Shown: positions 18,514 through 27,007, numbered from the stretch's first letter. The stretch is DNA of 64,000 nucleotides from SHLQ01 sp964610745 (GCA_964610745.1 CAZSYL010000016.1:1-64000); one strand, 5' to 3'. Translations and numbers: made by a program. The notes: generated by a model from the sequence alone, not told the origin.

Positions 18514-18629
18514 TATAGGGCAGCGGACCTAGTGACGGATGAAACGCGCTCGATGAAATATGCACACCTCTCGACTGGTTCTTACTTATGGCGCCACCGA
18601 GCACCTTCCCAAAGAGAAAGCCCCGCAAC

Positions 18630-19010
18630 ATGAGCACGATCGATATCACCGCTGAACAGTTCGAAGAGACCGTCCTGGCAGACGGCATTGTCCTCGTCGA
18701 CTTCTGGGCCGACTGGTGCGGACCATGCAAGTCCTTCGCACCCGTCTACGAGGCGTCGAGCGAGAAACACGAAAACATCACCTTTGCCAAGGTCGATACC
18801 CAGGCCGAGCAGGCACTATCAGGCGGCCTCGGCATCCAGTCGATCCCGACCATCATGGCCTTCCGCGACGGCGTCCAGGTCTTCTCTCAGCCCGGCGCCC
18901 TCCCAGAGGCGGCTCTCGAAGACCTCATCGCAAAGGTCGAAGAGCTCGACATGGACATGGTCCACGCCGAGATCGCGAAGCAGCAGGCCGAGAACAACCA
19001 CGACCACTAA
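18630..19010 (+). CDS. trxA: Thioredoxin
   Basis: Cytoplasmic disulfide reductase. 126 residues from the ATG at 18630; AAAGAGAAAG lies upstream. The active site WCGPC is at residues 29-33 in VLVDFWADWCGPCKSF, and the cis-Pro is in IQSIPTIMAFRDG. The C-terminus extends about 20 residues beyond a normal 105-residue thioredoxin, with an acidic and Gln-rich helix ending in His residues (NNHDH); the role of this tail is unknown. Transcribed alone, ended by a strong terminator at 19083-19124. The symbol reflects family; which thioredoxin paralogue this is cannot be decided here. Confidence 0.9.
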   Translation: MSTIDITAEQFEETVLADGIVLVDFWADWCGPCKSFAPVYEASSEKHENITFAKVDTQAEQALSGGLGIQSIPTIMAFRDGVQVFSQPGALPEAALEDLIAKVEELDMDMVHAEIAKQQAENNHDH

Positions 19011-19082
19011 TCGAAAGTTTGCAGGTCAGAGGCGCCTAGCGCGTTCGACCACACAAATTTTCGGTGGGTGGCTGGAAACGAG

Positions 19083-19124
19083 AGAGGCCCGACACGCATA
19101 GCGTGTCGGGCCTCTGTTGTTTTT
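19083..19124 (+). terminator. Rho-independent terminator after thioredoxin
   Basis: 15-bp perfect stem AGAGGCCCGACACGC / GCGTGTCGGGCCTCT with a 3-base loop, followed by GTTGTTTTT. Lies between the convergent trx and sucD stops and may stop transcription from both sides. Confidence 0.92.
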
Positions 19125-19148
19125 GAAGTCAGGCTCTATCCAGAGTGT

Positions 19149-20033
19149 CTAGAGCGTCTTGACGATTTCGGCCATGAGGTCGCCAGCCTCGGTCGGGTTG
19201 AGTCCGACCTTGACGCCGGCATCCTCGAGGGCCTCCATCTTGGCCTTCGCGGTTCCCTTGCCTCCTGAAACGATCGCGCCTGCATGGCCCATCTTCTTGC
19301 CGGGGGGCGCCGTCACGCCAGCGACGTAGCTGACGACGGGCTTGGTCACGTTTGCCTTGATGTACTCGGCTGCCTCTTCCTCAGCAGAGCCGCCGATCTC
19401 GCCGATCATCATGATCGCCTTGGTCTCAGGGTCAGCCTCGAAGGCTTCAAGACAATCGATGAAGCTCGTACCCGGAACCGGGTCGCCACCAATACCGACC
19501 GAAGTGGTAACACCAATGTCCTTTTCCTTGAGCTCAAAGACGGCCTGGTAGGTCAGCGTTCCTGATCGGCTAACCACACCGACCGGGCCACCGGCCTTGG
19601 CGATGTGACCTGCGGTGATACCGACGTTGGCTTTTCCGGGGCTGATGATTCCCGGGCAGTTCGGCCCGAGCAAACGTGTGTCTGGGAAGTCGGACTTCAA
19701 CTTGTTGTAGAACCACGCTTCGTCGTGCATCGGCACACCTTCGGTGATTACAACAACGAGTTCCAAGCCAGCCTCAGCGGCTTCCATGACTGCGCCTTTG
19801 ACCGCAACCGGCGGTACAAAGATTGCGCTTGCGTTGGCTCCGGTTTCGGCCACTGCGTCAGCAACGGTTGCGAAGATCGGCATGCCGTCTACGTCGGTGC
19901 CGGCCTTCTTTGGGTGGGTTCCGCCTACGACGTTGGTGCCGTATTCGCGGTTGAGGTTGCCGTAGTAGCGACCGGTGCTTCCGGTCAGGCCCTGATAAAC
20001 GACCTTGCTGTTCTCATCGAGAAAAATTGCCAT
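19149..20033 (-). CDS. sucD: Succinyl-CoA synthetase alpha subunit
   Basis: Alpha subunit of succinate-CoA ligase: binds CoA and carries the phospho-His in the reversible conversion of succinyl-CoA to succinate with nucleotide triphosphate formation. 294 residues, typical. Seen: VVYQGLTGSTGRYYG (CoA-binding Rossmann region), GPNCPGIISPGKANVGI, IGEIGGSAEEEAAEYI, and KKMGHAGAIVSGGKGTA with the active-site His. It follows sucC after 30 bases on the same strand, the standard sucCD operon. Confidence 0.97.
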   Translation of the reverse strand: MAIFLDENSKVVYQGLTGSTGRYYGNLNREYGTNVVGGTHPKKAGTDVDGMPIFATVADAVAETGANASAIFVPPVAVKGAVMEAAEAGLELVVVITEGVPMHDEAWFYNKLKSDFPDTRLLGPNCPGIISPGKANVGITAGHIAKAGGPVGVVSRSGTLTYQAVFELKEKDIGVTTSVGIGGDPVPGTSFIDCLEAFEADPETKAIMMIGEIGGSAEEEAAEYIKANVTKPVVSYVAGVTAPPGKKMGHAGAIVSGGKGTAKAKMEALEDAGVKVGLNPTEAGDLMAEIVKTL

Positions 20034-20063
20034 TGTTCTTTAGTCCTGTTCAGTCGTTCGCGT

Positions 20064-21206
20064 TCAGCCAGCTACGAGCGATACGGCCTTTTCGGCAGCG
20101 CTCAGCATTGTGGGTTCCATCATGAGTGCATCGCCCAGGTGCGGAGCGAGCATGTCGCGTCCTTGCTGAGCGTTGGTGCCATCGAGGCGAATCACGATCG
20201 GGCTGTCTATGTTGACCCGCTTCATTGCTTCGATGATGCCCTCGGCGACCTCTTCACCTCGGGTGATACCACCGAAGATGTTGATGAAGATCGACTTTAC
20301 GTTGGGGTCGTTATTGATCACCTCGAGCGCTCCAGCCATGACATCGGCATTTGCGCCGCCGCCGATGTCGAGGAAGTTCGCAGGGCTGCCACCGACCTGA
20401 TTGACCACGTCGAGTGTGCTCATCGCAAGCCCAGCGCCGTTGGCGATCACGCCGACCGAGCCGTCGAGGCCGACATATTGGAGGCCCTGTGCGTGAGCTG
20501 CTTCTTCGCGCTCGTCGCGGGTTTGGGTCTTGTCGTATTCGGCGTAGTCGGGGTGACGGAACTCGGAGTTTCCGTCGAGGGTGACCTTCGAGTCGAGCAC
20601 GTGGACGACGCCCTCTGGCGTGAGGATCAACGGGTTGATCTCGACCAAGTCGGCATCGCCTTCGCTGTATGCCGTGTAGAGCTGCTTCAGAATGACCTTC
20701 GTGCCCTCGACTGCGGCATCGGGAAGGTTGGCGGCTGCCACCCATGCGGCAACGTCGTCGTCGGACAGTCCAGCGACAGGGTCGACCCAGACTTTGGCGA
20801 TTGCGTCGGGGTTTTCCTCGGCGACGGTTTCGATATCGACACCACCCTCTTTGGACAACATGCCGAGGTGCTTCTTTGCCGAACGGTCGAGCGTAAAGCT
20901 GGCGTAGTACTCCTCGGCAATGTCTGAAGCCTTCTCGATCCAGACGCGCTGGACGATGTGTCCCTTGATGTCGAGGCCAAGAATGTTGCCAGCATGCTCG
21001 CGGACAGCATCGATGTCCGCAGCAAATTTCACACCGCCAGCCTTTCCACGGCCTCCGGTGTGCACTTGGGCCTTCACCATGACCGGCGCTCCGAGCTCTT
21101 CAGCAGCAGCGACGGCCTCATCGACCGAGAATGCAATTTTGCCAGCGGAGATCGGCATGCCGTACTCCGCAAAGAACTCTTTGCCTTGATATTCGAACAG
21201 ATCCAC
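20064..21206 (-). CDS. sucC: Succinyl-CoA synthetase beta subunit (ADP-forming type)
   Basis: Beta subunit with the ATP-grasp nucleotide site and succinate site. 380 residues from the GTG at 21206, chosen because GGAGG lies five bases upstream and the protein then starts DLFEYQGKEFFAEYGMP, the family N-terminus; an open frame extends to 21248. Seen: KAQVHTGGRGKAGGVK (ATP-grasp Lys region), DLVEINPLILTPEG (metal site), NGAGLAMSTLDVV and FINIFGGITRGEEVAEGI. Heads the sucCD operon; divergent from the small anchored protein at 21335. Confidence 0.97.
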   Translation of the reverse strand: MDLFEYQGKEFFAEYGMPISAGKIAFSVDEAVAAAEELGAPVMVKAQVHTGGRGKAGGVKFAADIDAVREHAGNILGLDIKGHIVQRVWIEKASDIAEEYYASFTLDRSAKKHLGMLSKEGGVDIETVAEENPDAIAKVWVDPVAGLSDDDVAAWVAAANLPDAAVEGTKVILKQLYTAYSEGDADLVEINPLILTPEGVVHVLDSKVTLDGNSEFRHPDYAEYDKTQTRDEREEAAHAQGLQYVGLDGSVGVIANGAGLAMSTLDVVNQVGGSPANFLDIGGGANADVMAGALEVINNDPNVKSIFINIFGGITRGEEVAEGIIEAMKRVNIDSPIVIRLDGTNAQQGRDMLAPHLGDALMMEPTMLSAAEKAVSLVAG

Positions 21207-21279
21207 AGTTTCCTCCGGCAGGGGGTCGGAAAGGATGTCGTGTTCCACGACTCCTCTTGCGATACTAGGCAGTCAGACA

Positions 21280-21299
21280 ACCGTTGCTGCGCCAACGGT
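21280..21299. promoter_or_regulatory. Inverted repeat between divergent sucC and the anchored protein gene
   Basis: ACCGTTG-ctgcgc-CAACGGT, 7-bp arms, midway between the two divergent starts. Possible operator; nothing identifies the binding protein. Confidence 0.35.
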
Positions 21300-21334
21300 C
21301 AAGGCTTGTCGTTAAATACTGGAGAACCGAATTC

Positions 21335-21826
21335 ATGCCCGTCGCCAAGGGTCCAAAGTTCGACTTGCGAAGTGCCGCCCTTTTCGGCGGGATTGCGGTG
21401 CTCGCTGCGATCGTGATTGGCTTCTTCGCGATCCGACTGGGCCAGCAGTCAAACACCCTCGTTCTCGGCGATCCGAACTTCGGTCAGATCAACGTGTTCC
21501 GCATGGCCGAGTCGATCGACGGCGATGGGCCGGTGCTCTGGCCCGACATTGCGAGCAATACGCGCGACATCTGGCTCCAGCACATCGGTGACGATGTGGG
21601 TGAGGGTTGGTTTGCCTTTGACGCTCGCCTTCCCGGCGCGGGGCGAGAGTGCAATGTTGAGTGGAGTGTCGCCAACCAGGACTTCACCGACCCCTGTACT
21701 GGCGAGGTCTTTCCCGCTGACGGCGAAGGCCTACCTCAGATACCGGTCTTCATCGACGAGACGATTCTCGTGATCGACATCAACGGCGTTCATTCAGACG
21801 ACGACTTCGTCGGCTTTACTGGCTAG
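21335..21826 (+). CDS. Membrane-anchored protein, possibly a degenerate Rieske-like fold
   Basis: 163 residues from the ATG at 21335 (GGAG ten bases upstream). One N-terminal membrane anchor (AALFGGIAVLAAIVIGFFAI), then an extracytoplasmic domain. The stretch CNVEWSVANQDFTDPCTGEV followed by F-PADG-EGLPQIPVFID resembles the second half of a Rieske domain (C..H....F....G......L...PV), but the Cys-x-His ligand pairs are missing, so no 2Fe-2S cluster is expected. Function unknown; the family suggestion is inference from pattern only. Lies between sucC and pcrA, on the opposite strand to both. Confidence 0.6.
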   Translation: MPVAKGPKFDLRSAALFGGIAVLAAIVIGFFAIRLGQQSNTLVLGDPNFGQINVFRMAESIDGDGPVLWPDIASNTRDIWLQHIGDDVGEGWFAFDARLPGAGRECNVEWSVANQDFTDPCTGEVFPADGEGLPQIPVFIDETILVIDINGVHSDDDFVGFTG

Positions 21827-21871
21827 CCGTCGCCAGGCGCAAGCCGGGGTGCTCAACCCAGCGCTCGACGA

Positions 21872-24160
21872 TTAGATCTTTTCCAGAGGCGCCCAGCTGA
21901 GGAGCAACTGCTTTTCCCCTGCATCGGGGAAGTTCACACGAGCCTCAGCCTTGTCACCAGCTCCGGTGATGTCGATGATGACCCCTTCACCGAACTTTGC
22001 GTGGCGGACGTCGTCGCCGACCTTCAGACCAATCTCATCAGCACCGGACGGCGTGGGGCCGCTTCGCTTCATTGCTGCTTCGACCATCGACTCGCGATTG
22101 GCAGCGCGGGAGCGATCACGGTCAGCCGCGGAGTAGCCACCATAGGACGACCCACCGCCGTAGGAGCCGCTTGAGCCCGGAGTCCGTGAGCCCCTCCCGT
22201 AACTGTCCCTGCTCGAACCAAAGCTCGACGATCGGCGCCGAGAACGACTGCCCTCGGCGTCCTGGACAAGACCCTCGGGGATCTCGTCAAGAAAGCGGCT
22301 CGGCGGATTGTATTGTGTCGTGCCGTGAAGCATCCGGCTCCATGCGTGCGAGAGAAACAGCCGCTCACGAGCTCGGGTGATACCGACGTAGGCCAGGCGG
22401 CGTTCTTCCTCAAGCTCGCGAGGTTCGCCGAGCGAGCGCATGTGCGGAAACACTCCGTCTTCAAGACCGATCAGAAATACGATCGGGTATTCGAGCCCCT
22501 TCGCTGAATGAAGCGTCATCAGCACGACCTGCGATTCGTCATCATCGATGCTGTCGGTGTCGGCTACAAGGCTGACCTGTTCGAGGAACTCTTCGATCGA
22601 CTCGAAGTCTTCGGCACCACCGATCAGTTCTGCGAGGTTCTCGAGACGGCCCTCCGCCTCGATCGAACGTTCCTCTTCCAGATCAGCCATGTAGCCAGAC
22701 GCATCGAGCAGATAGCGGATCATCTCGGCCGGGCCTGTGTCGACCAGCTTCTCGGCCGCGCCATCGATCAGCACGAGGAACTCGTCGATGCCCTTCGGCG
22801 CACGACCAGTGACCCCGGCTTCGTCGTAGTTGCGCAGCGCGTCGATGAAGGGGACACCCATCATCTGCGCCCACTGATCAAGCTTCGCGACAGTCGAATC
22901 GCCAATCCCTCGCTTCGGCGTGTTCAGCACACGCTTCATGCTGACCTCGTCGACGGGATTCACAACCGCCTTCAGGTACGCCATCGCATCCTTGATCTCA
23001 CGACGGTCATAGAAGCGGGTGCCGCCGACAACCTTGTATGGAATGTTCACCCGAACGAGGTATTCCTCCAACGCACGGCTCTGTGCGTTGGTCCGATAGA
23101 AGACCGCCATGTCACCCCAGCGGTGCAATCCACCTTCGTGAATACGAGCAAGCTCGTGGGCAACCCACTGCGCTTCGTCGGTTTCGTCATCGGCGAAGTA
23201 ACGAAGAATCTTTTCCCCGTCGCCCTGCTCGGTCCAGAGCTCTTTCGGCTTGCGCCCTTCGTTGTTCTCGATCACGGCGTTCGCTGCGTCTAGAACGGTC
23301 TGCGTGCTGCGGTAATTCTGTTCGAGCAGCACGACCTGCGCGTCGGGGAAGGTCGTTTCGAACTCAAGGATGTTGCGGATATCCGCGCCACGGAAACGGT
23401 AGATCGATTGGTCACCGTCGCCGACCACGCACACCTGACGATGTGCCTCAGCGAGCATCGTCACGATTGCGTTCTGGACCGAGTTCGTGTCCTGATACTC
23501 GTCGACGAGGACGTGCTTGAAGCGACGCTGGTAGTGCTCGAGCACGTCGGGATGCTTCTTGAAGAGCTCGACGGTGTTGAACAACAGGTCGTCGAAGTCC
23601 ATGGCACCGGCCTTGAGCAGGCGAGCCTGGTATTCGGCGTAGACCTCGGCGATCTTGCGCTCGAAGATCGTCGTTGCGGCCTCGGTGTATTCGGCGACGG
23701 TCTTGTAGTCGTTCTTGGCCGCGCTGATCGCCGCGTGCACCGTGCGCGGCGGGAATTTCTTCGAATCGAGATTGAGATCGCGAAGCACATAACCCGTGAG
23801 ACGGACAGCATCGGCCTGGTCATAGATCGTGAACGACGATGGGAAACCCAGCCGATCGGCGTCGCGGCGAAGAATCCGCACACATGCCGAGTGGAACGTA
23901 CTGACCCACATCTTCTCGGCGACCGGACCAACCAGGGCACCGACGCGGGTCTTCATCTCGTCGGCTGCCTTGTTCGTGAACGTAATCGCCAAGATCTCGA
24001 ACGGTGATACTCGACGCTCTTGGATCAGGTGTGCAATGCGATGTGTGAGGACACGAGTCTTACCCGACCCGGCGCCAGCGATGATCAGCAGCGGACCACC
24101 CTCGTGCAGCACGGCGTCTTCCTGGGCGGGGTTTAGGCCATCGATCAGCTCAGTAGTCAT
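21872..24160 (-). CDS. pcrA: ATP-dependent 3'-5' DNA helicase, PcrA/UvrD
   Basis: Superfamily 1A helicase for nucleotide-excision repair, replication restart and transcription-coupled repair. 762 residues. Motifs in order: AGAGSGKTRVLTHRIAHL (I), VLVDEYQDTN (II), VVGDGDQSIYRFRGAD (III), LEQNYRST (IV), TLHSAKGLEYPIVFL (V), EERRLAYVGITRARERL (VI). A Ser/Gly-rich linker leads to the C-terminal Tudor-like domain VGDDVRHAKFGEGVIIDITG, which in PcrA/UvrD binds RNA polymerase. An SOS box lies 16 bases upstream of the ATG, so damage induction is likely. Could equally be named uvrD. Confidence 0.95.
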   Translation of the reverse strand: MTTELIDGLNPAQEDAVLHEGGPLLIIAGAGSGKTRVLTHRIAHLIQERRVSPFEILAITFTNKAADEMKTRVGALVGPVAEKMWVSTFHSACVRILRRDADRLGFPSSFTIYDQADAVRLTGYVLRDLNLDSKKFPPRTVHAAISAAKNDYKTVAEYTEAATTIFERKIAEVYAEYQARLLKAGAMDFDDLLFNTVELFKKHPDVLEHYQRRFKHVLVDEYQDTNSVQNAIVTMLAEAHRQVCVVGDGDQSIYRFRGADIRNILEFETTFPDAQVVLLEQNYRSTQTVLDAANAVIENNEGRKPKELWTEQGDGEKILRYFADDETDEAQWVAHELARIHEGGLHRWGDMAVFYRTNAQSRALEEYLVRVNIPYKVVGGTRFYDRREIKDAMAYLKAVVNPVDEVSMKRVLNTPKRGIGDSTVAKLDQWAQMMGVPFIDALRNYDEAGVTGRAPKGIDEFLVLIDGAAEKLVDTGPAEMIRYLLDASGYMADLEEERSIEAEGRLENLAELIGGAEDFESIEEFLEQVSLVADTDSIDDDESQVVLMTLHSAKGLEYPIVFLIGLEDGVFPHMRSLGEPRELEEERRLAYVGITRARERLFLSHAWSRMLHGTTQYNPPSRFLDEIPEGLVQDAEGSRSRRRSSSFGSSRDSYGRGSRTPGSSGSYGGGSSYGGYSAADRDRSRAANRESMVEAAMKRSGPTPSGADEIGLKVGDDVRHAKFGEGVIIDITGAGDKAEARVNFPDAGEKQLLLSWAPLEKI

Positions 24161-24175
24161 CGTCTCGCACTGTAT

Positions 24176-24189
24176 CGAACCTGCGTTCT
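24176..24189. promoter_or_regulatory. LexA (SOS) box upstream of pcrA
   Basis: CGAACCTGCGTTCT, matching the actinobacterial/Gram-positive consensus CGAAC-N4-GTTCG except at the last base. Placed 16-29 bases before the pcrA ATG. Repression by LexA is inferred from consensus and position. Confidence 0.65.
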
Positions 24190-24221
24190 ATACGCTCGCT
24201 TCGACCAGGAGAGGTGGATTT

Positions 24222-24248
24222 GGGGTCTGACCGACGATCGAAGGGTTG
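24222..24248 (+). repeat. Dispersed intergenic repeat, copy 2
   Basis: GGGGTCTGACC...ATCGAAGGGTTG, matching the copy at 8963-8988 except in the middle. Lies between pcrA and the membrane protein gene. Confidence 0.6.
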
Positions 24249-24255
24249 GGTGCGC

Positions 24256-24270
24256 TTACCTAAGAGGTAA
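24256..24270. promoter_or_regulatory. Palindrome upstream of the membrane protein-HTH operon
   Basis: TTACC-taaga-GGTAA, followed seven bases later by a further TACCTA half-site. Lies 36 bases before the first start codon of an operon that encodes an HTH regulator, so autoregulation is plausible. Confidence 0.4.
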
Positions 24271-24305
24271 TTGTCCTACCTACGTCATCCACGTTCAATG
24301 TTGGT

Positions 24306-24764
24306 ATGACGAACACCGCTCCCAACCCCGTATCTGCCGAACCAACGGCTCCCGACAACCATTCATCGATCGCCCGGCAGCTCAAAATCGCTTGCGCTGG
24401 CACGATCGGCTTTGCAGTGCTGATCGGCTTTGGCTCACACCCCGCCACCGACCTACCGGTCAGATGGTTCGGTGATCTGCTCTTCTGGCCGCTCGGAGAC
24501 GCCGCGACCGAACTCCAAGATGAGGCACGGTTACTCGCTGCCATCCTCGGCGGAATCATGACCGGGTTTGGCTTACTGATCTGGATGCTGGTCGATGCGC
24601 TCATCGAAGACCACCCCAAACTGCTCCGCCGACTGATCGTGACCGTGATGGCTGTCTGGTTCGTCATCGACGGTGCGGGTTCCATCGCCGCCGGTGCACC
24701 ACTGAACCTCGTGGGCAACGTGGCCTTCCTCGTCATGTTCATTCTCCCCGCACGCCGCTTGTAA
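24306..24764 (+). CDS. Hypothetical four-helix membrane protein
   Basis: 152 residues. Polar Pro/Thr/Asn-rich N-terminus, then about four hydrophobic segments: IACAGTIGFAVLIGFG, LAAILGGIMTGFGLLIWMLV, LIVTVMAVWFVIDGAGSIAAG and LVGNVAFLVMFILPAR. No catalytic motif and no family recognised. Its TAA overlaps the possible ATG of the following regulator (TAATG), so the two form an operon; a sensor or target of that regulator is one possibility. Confidence 0.75.
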   Translation: MTNTAPNPVSAEPTAPDNHSSIARQLKIACAGTIGFAVLIGFGSHPATDLPVRWFGDLLFWPLGDAATELQDEARLLAAILGGIMTGFGLLIWMLVDALIEDHPKLLRRLIVTVMAVWFVIDGAGSIAAGAPLNLVGNVAFLVMFILPARRL

Positions 24765-25543
24765 TGGCGTACGGTTCAACCATGACGTCAACCTTTGGAA
24801 CCGTCCTGAAAGAATGGCGCGGCGTTCGCCGCATGAGCCAACTCGAACTCGGCTCAATCGCCGAGGTCTCACCCCGACACATTTCGTTCCTCGAATCAGG
24901 ACGCTCCAATCCGAGCCGTCCAATGGTTCTTCATCTGACCGATGTGCTGGAGATTCCAAGATCGGAGCGAAACCGATTCTTGGGTGCGGCCGGGTTTGCG
25001 CCCATCTACCGATCTCACGATCCTGACGGTTCCGAGATGGAACCGATCCGAAAAGCGGTCGAATGGACCCTCGAAAGGCACGACCCGTTTCCAGCGATCG
25101 TCCTCGATCGGCATTGGACCGTCGTTCAGACCAACAACAGTGCAGCGACGATGTTCGCGATGCTCGGCGTAGAAGCTGGAGCGAGCTTGCTTGAGGTTTT
25201 CCTCAACGACACCACTATGAAAAGCATGGTCGATAACTGGAGCGAAGTTGGCTACTTCCTACTCACTCGGCTTCGTACTGAGAGCGCGGCCCTCGGAGGT
25301 GACAGCGTTCTCGACGCTGCAATTACCCAGCTCGCGGCAGACGACGAGATCTCGCCCCCAGGCGACGCCCACCTTCCGCCCGCACTACCGATCGTTTTCC
25401 AGATCGACGACCTTCGGGTTTCGATGTTCTCGACGATCGCACACTTTGGGTCGGCCGAAGATATGACGCTGGCCGATCAGCGGATCGAACTCTTCTTCCC
25501 CGCCGACGAACAAACCCGCGAGCTCCTGATGTCGCTCGCCTAG
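24764..25543 (+). CDS. XRE-family transcriptional regulator with MmyB-like C-terminal domain
   Basis: 259 residues if translated from the ATG overlapping the upstream stop, 253 from the ATG at 24782 (MTSTFGTVLKEWR). The N-terminal helix-turn-helix is clear: RMSQLELGSIAEVSPRHIS followed by FLESGRSNPSRPMV. The rest, with AVEWTLERHDPFPAIVLDRH and WTVVQTNNSAATMF, matches the MmyB-like ligand-binding domain of this family, a PAS-like fold. Targets unknown; the divergent palindrome upstream of the operon may be its own site. Stop is directly adjacent to the convergent anti-sigma gene stop. Confidence 0.88.
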   Translation: MAYGSTMTSTFGTVLKEWRGVRRMSQLELGSIAEVSPRHISFLESGRSNPSRPMVLHLTDVLEIPRSERNRFLGAAGFAPIYRSHDPDGSEMEPIRKAVEWTLERHDPFPAIVLDRHWTVVQTNNSAATMFAMLGVEAGASLLEVFLNDTTMKSMVDNWSEVGYFLLTRLRTESAALGGDSVLDAAITQLAADDEISPPGDAHLPPALPIVFQIDDLRVSMFSTIAHFGSAEDMTLADQRIELFFPADEQTRELLMSLA

Positions 25544-27007
25544 CTACCGGGAAGCAACGATCCAGTTAGCGCCGCTCTCGGTGGATTGGAGAAGGACAAT
25601 CTCGTCGTCGCCGGCGGCGATCAGCGAGAGCCGATCGGGAGCGTTGACCTCGATCCGCGCTCCGGCGAAGGTGTTGTCGTCGGCGATGGTCACCGCAGCC
25701 CCACCGTCAGAGAACCCGAGGAAACCGAGCGTGCTCGAGCTCACCGACACGTTCTGCGAGTCTGCGTTCAGCTGGTTCCAAGTCACCCCACCGTCGGTGG
25801 AGATCAGACTCACATTTCCGGCCCCGTCTGCGTTCGACAAGATGATTGCTCCTCCGTCGACAGAGACTGTTGGGGTTGCCCCCGGTGCGTTCGGCGCCGT
25901 GAGCGCAGTCCCGGTCCACTCGACTCCATCCGATGAGCGGAACAACGTCGCACCCTCGTTCGAACGCCCAGCGACCAGGAACTCGTTACCGAGGGTCGTC
26001 ACGCCGTTGACGGCTGTCGCAGCTAGTCGAGCCGTACGTCGGTAGGGCCCACCGATGGGGCCGACCCAGACGTCGGGAACGCTGTTGTCGCCAAGCACGA
26101 TGACTCCAGCGGGTCCGACAGCCAGCCCTGTCGCAAACGGTTCGCCTTGCAACCGTGGCGACACATCCCAGGACGCAAGGTCGGTCGAGGTACCAACGAA
26201 GGTGGAGCGAGTTTGAGAATCAGCATCGAACGACTCGAACAGCGCAACAAAGGTGCCCTGGTGCTCGGTCAACGCAGCCGGTGTAGCTCCGGTGGGGATA
26301 CCGGACAACTGAACCTCGGTCCAGTCGAGTCCGTTGTTCGATGCCAGTCCAATGGTGGTCGTCGCCGAACCGAATCGGGTTGCGAGGCCTCCGTAGCCGT
26401 TGCCGTCGGCAACGACGAGCACGCCGGAACCGGAAGCGAGCGCAACAGCTGATGGACGGGTCTGCACGGTGGCAGCACCCGGATCAGCCTGCAGCGAACG
26501 GGTGACGCCTGCAAGCACGGCGATGTCCTCAACCTCGCTGGCCACTTCTTCAACCGGCTCGCTCGGACCAGCACTATCGACAGGTTCGTCCTGATCTGTC
26601 GCGACCGCACTCTGATCGGCGTCGCTCTCCGCGACCTCAGCATCGGCTGTAGCGGGCGCACCCTGGGTAGCTGCGTCCTGGACAACAATCTCGTCATCGC
26701 TCTCTTCTTCGGCCGGGGCCGTTTGCGATTCAGTGCTCGCCGCAGCCTCTTCGACAACTTCGGCCTGTGGCAGATCGGTGCCTCCATCAGCGACTTCGAG
26801 CGACGACTGTGGTGCTTGTGCTGCGAAGAACGAACCGAACAACACCGCAGCGAAGACCACTACCGCTCCACTGGCGCCCAGTACTCGATTTCGTCGGCGA
26901 CGATCGTTGGCCACCGCTGCCAGCTCGGCAACCGAAGGTGCGGCGGTCACCGAGCTGTTCCGACCAGAGCGAACAAGTTCAGATCGAAGTCGTTGTTCAA
27001 TATCCAT
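25544..27007 (-). CDS. Membrane anti-sigma-like protein with extracytoplasmic Asp-box domain
   Basis: 487 residues from the ATG at 27007, which overlaps the sigma factor stop by one base (TGATG). A short cytoplasmic part (MDIEQRLRSELVRSG... about 45 residues) precedes one membrane span (VLGASGAVVVFAAVLFGSFF). Outside lies an acidic Ala/Glu/Asp/Thr-rich linker of about 110 residues and then a beta-rich domain with repeated Asp-box-like motifs (SNNGLDWTEV, STDLASWDVS, SSDGVEWTGT, STDGGVTWNQ), suggesting a propeller. No zinc-binding anti-sigma motif is visible, so the role as anti-sigma or sigma-coupled sensor is inferred from operon position and topology. Confidence 0.75.
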   Translation of the reverse strand: MDIEQRLRSELVRSGRNSSVTAAPSVAELAAVANDRRRRNRVLGASGAVVVFAAVLFGSFFAAQAPQSSLEVADGGTDLPQAEVVEEAAASTESQTAPAEEESDDEIVVQDAATQGAPATADAEVAESDADQSAVATDQDEPVDSAGPSEPVEEVASEVEDIAVLAGVTRSLQADPGAATVQTRPSAVALASGSGVLVVADGNGYGGLATRFGSATTTIGLASNNGLDWTEVQLSGIPTGATPAALTEHQGTFVALFESFDADSQTRSTFVGTSTDLASWDVSPRLQGEPFATGLAVGPAGVIVLGDNSVPDVWVGPIGGPYRRTARLAATAVNGVTTLGNEFLVAGRSNEGATLFRSSDGVEWTGTALTAPNAPGATPTVSVDGGAIILSNADGAGNVSLISTDGGVTWNQLNADSQNVSVSSSTLGFLGFSDGGAAVTIADDNTFAGARIEVNAPDRLSLIAAGDDEIVLLQSTESGANWIVASR

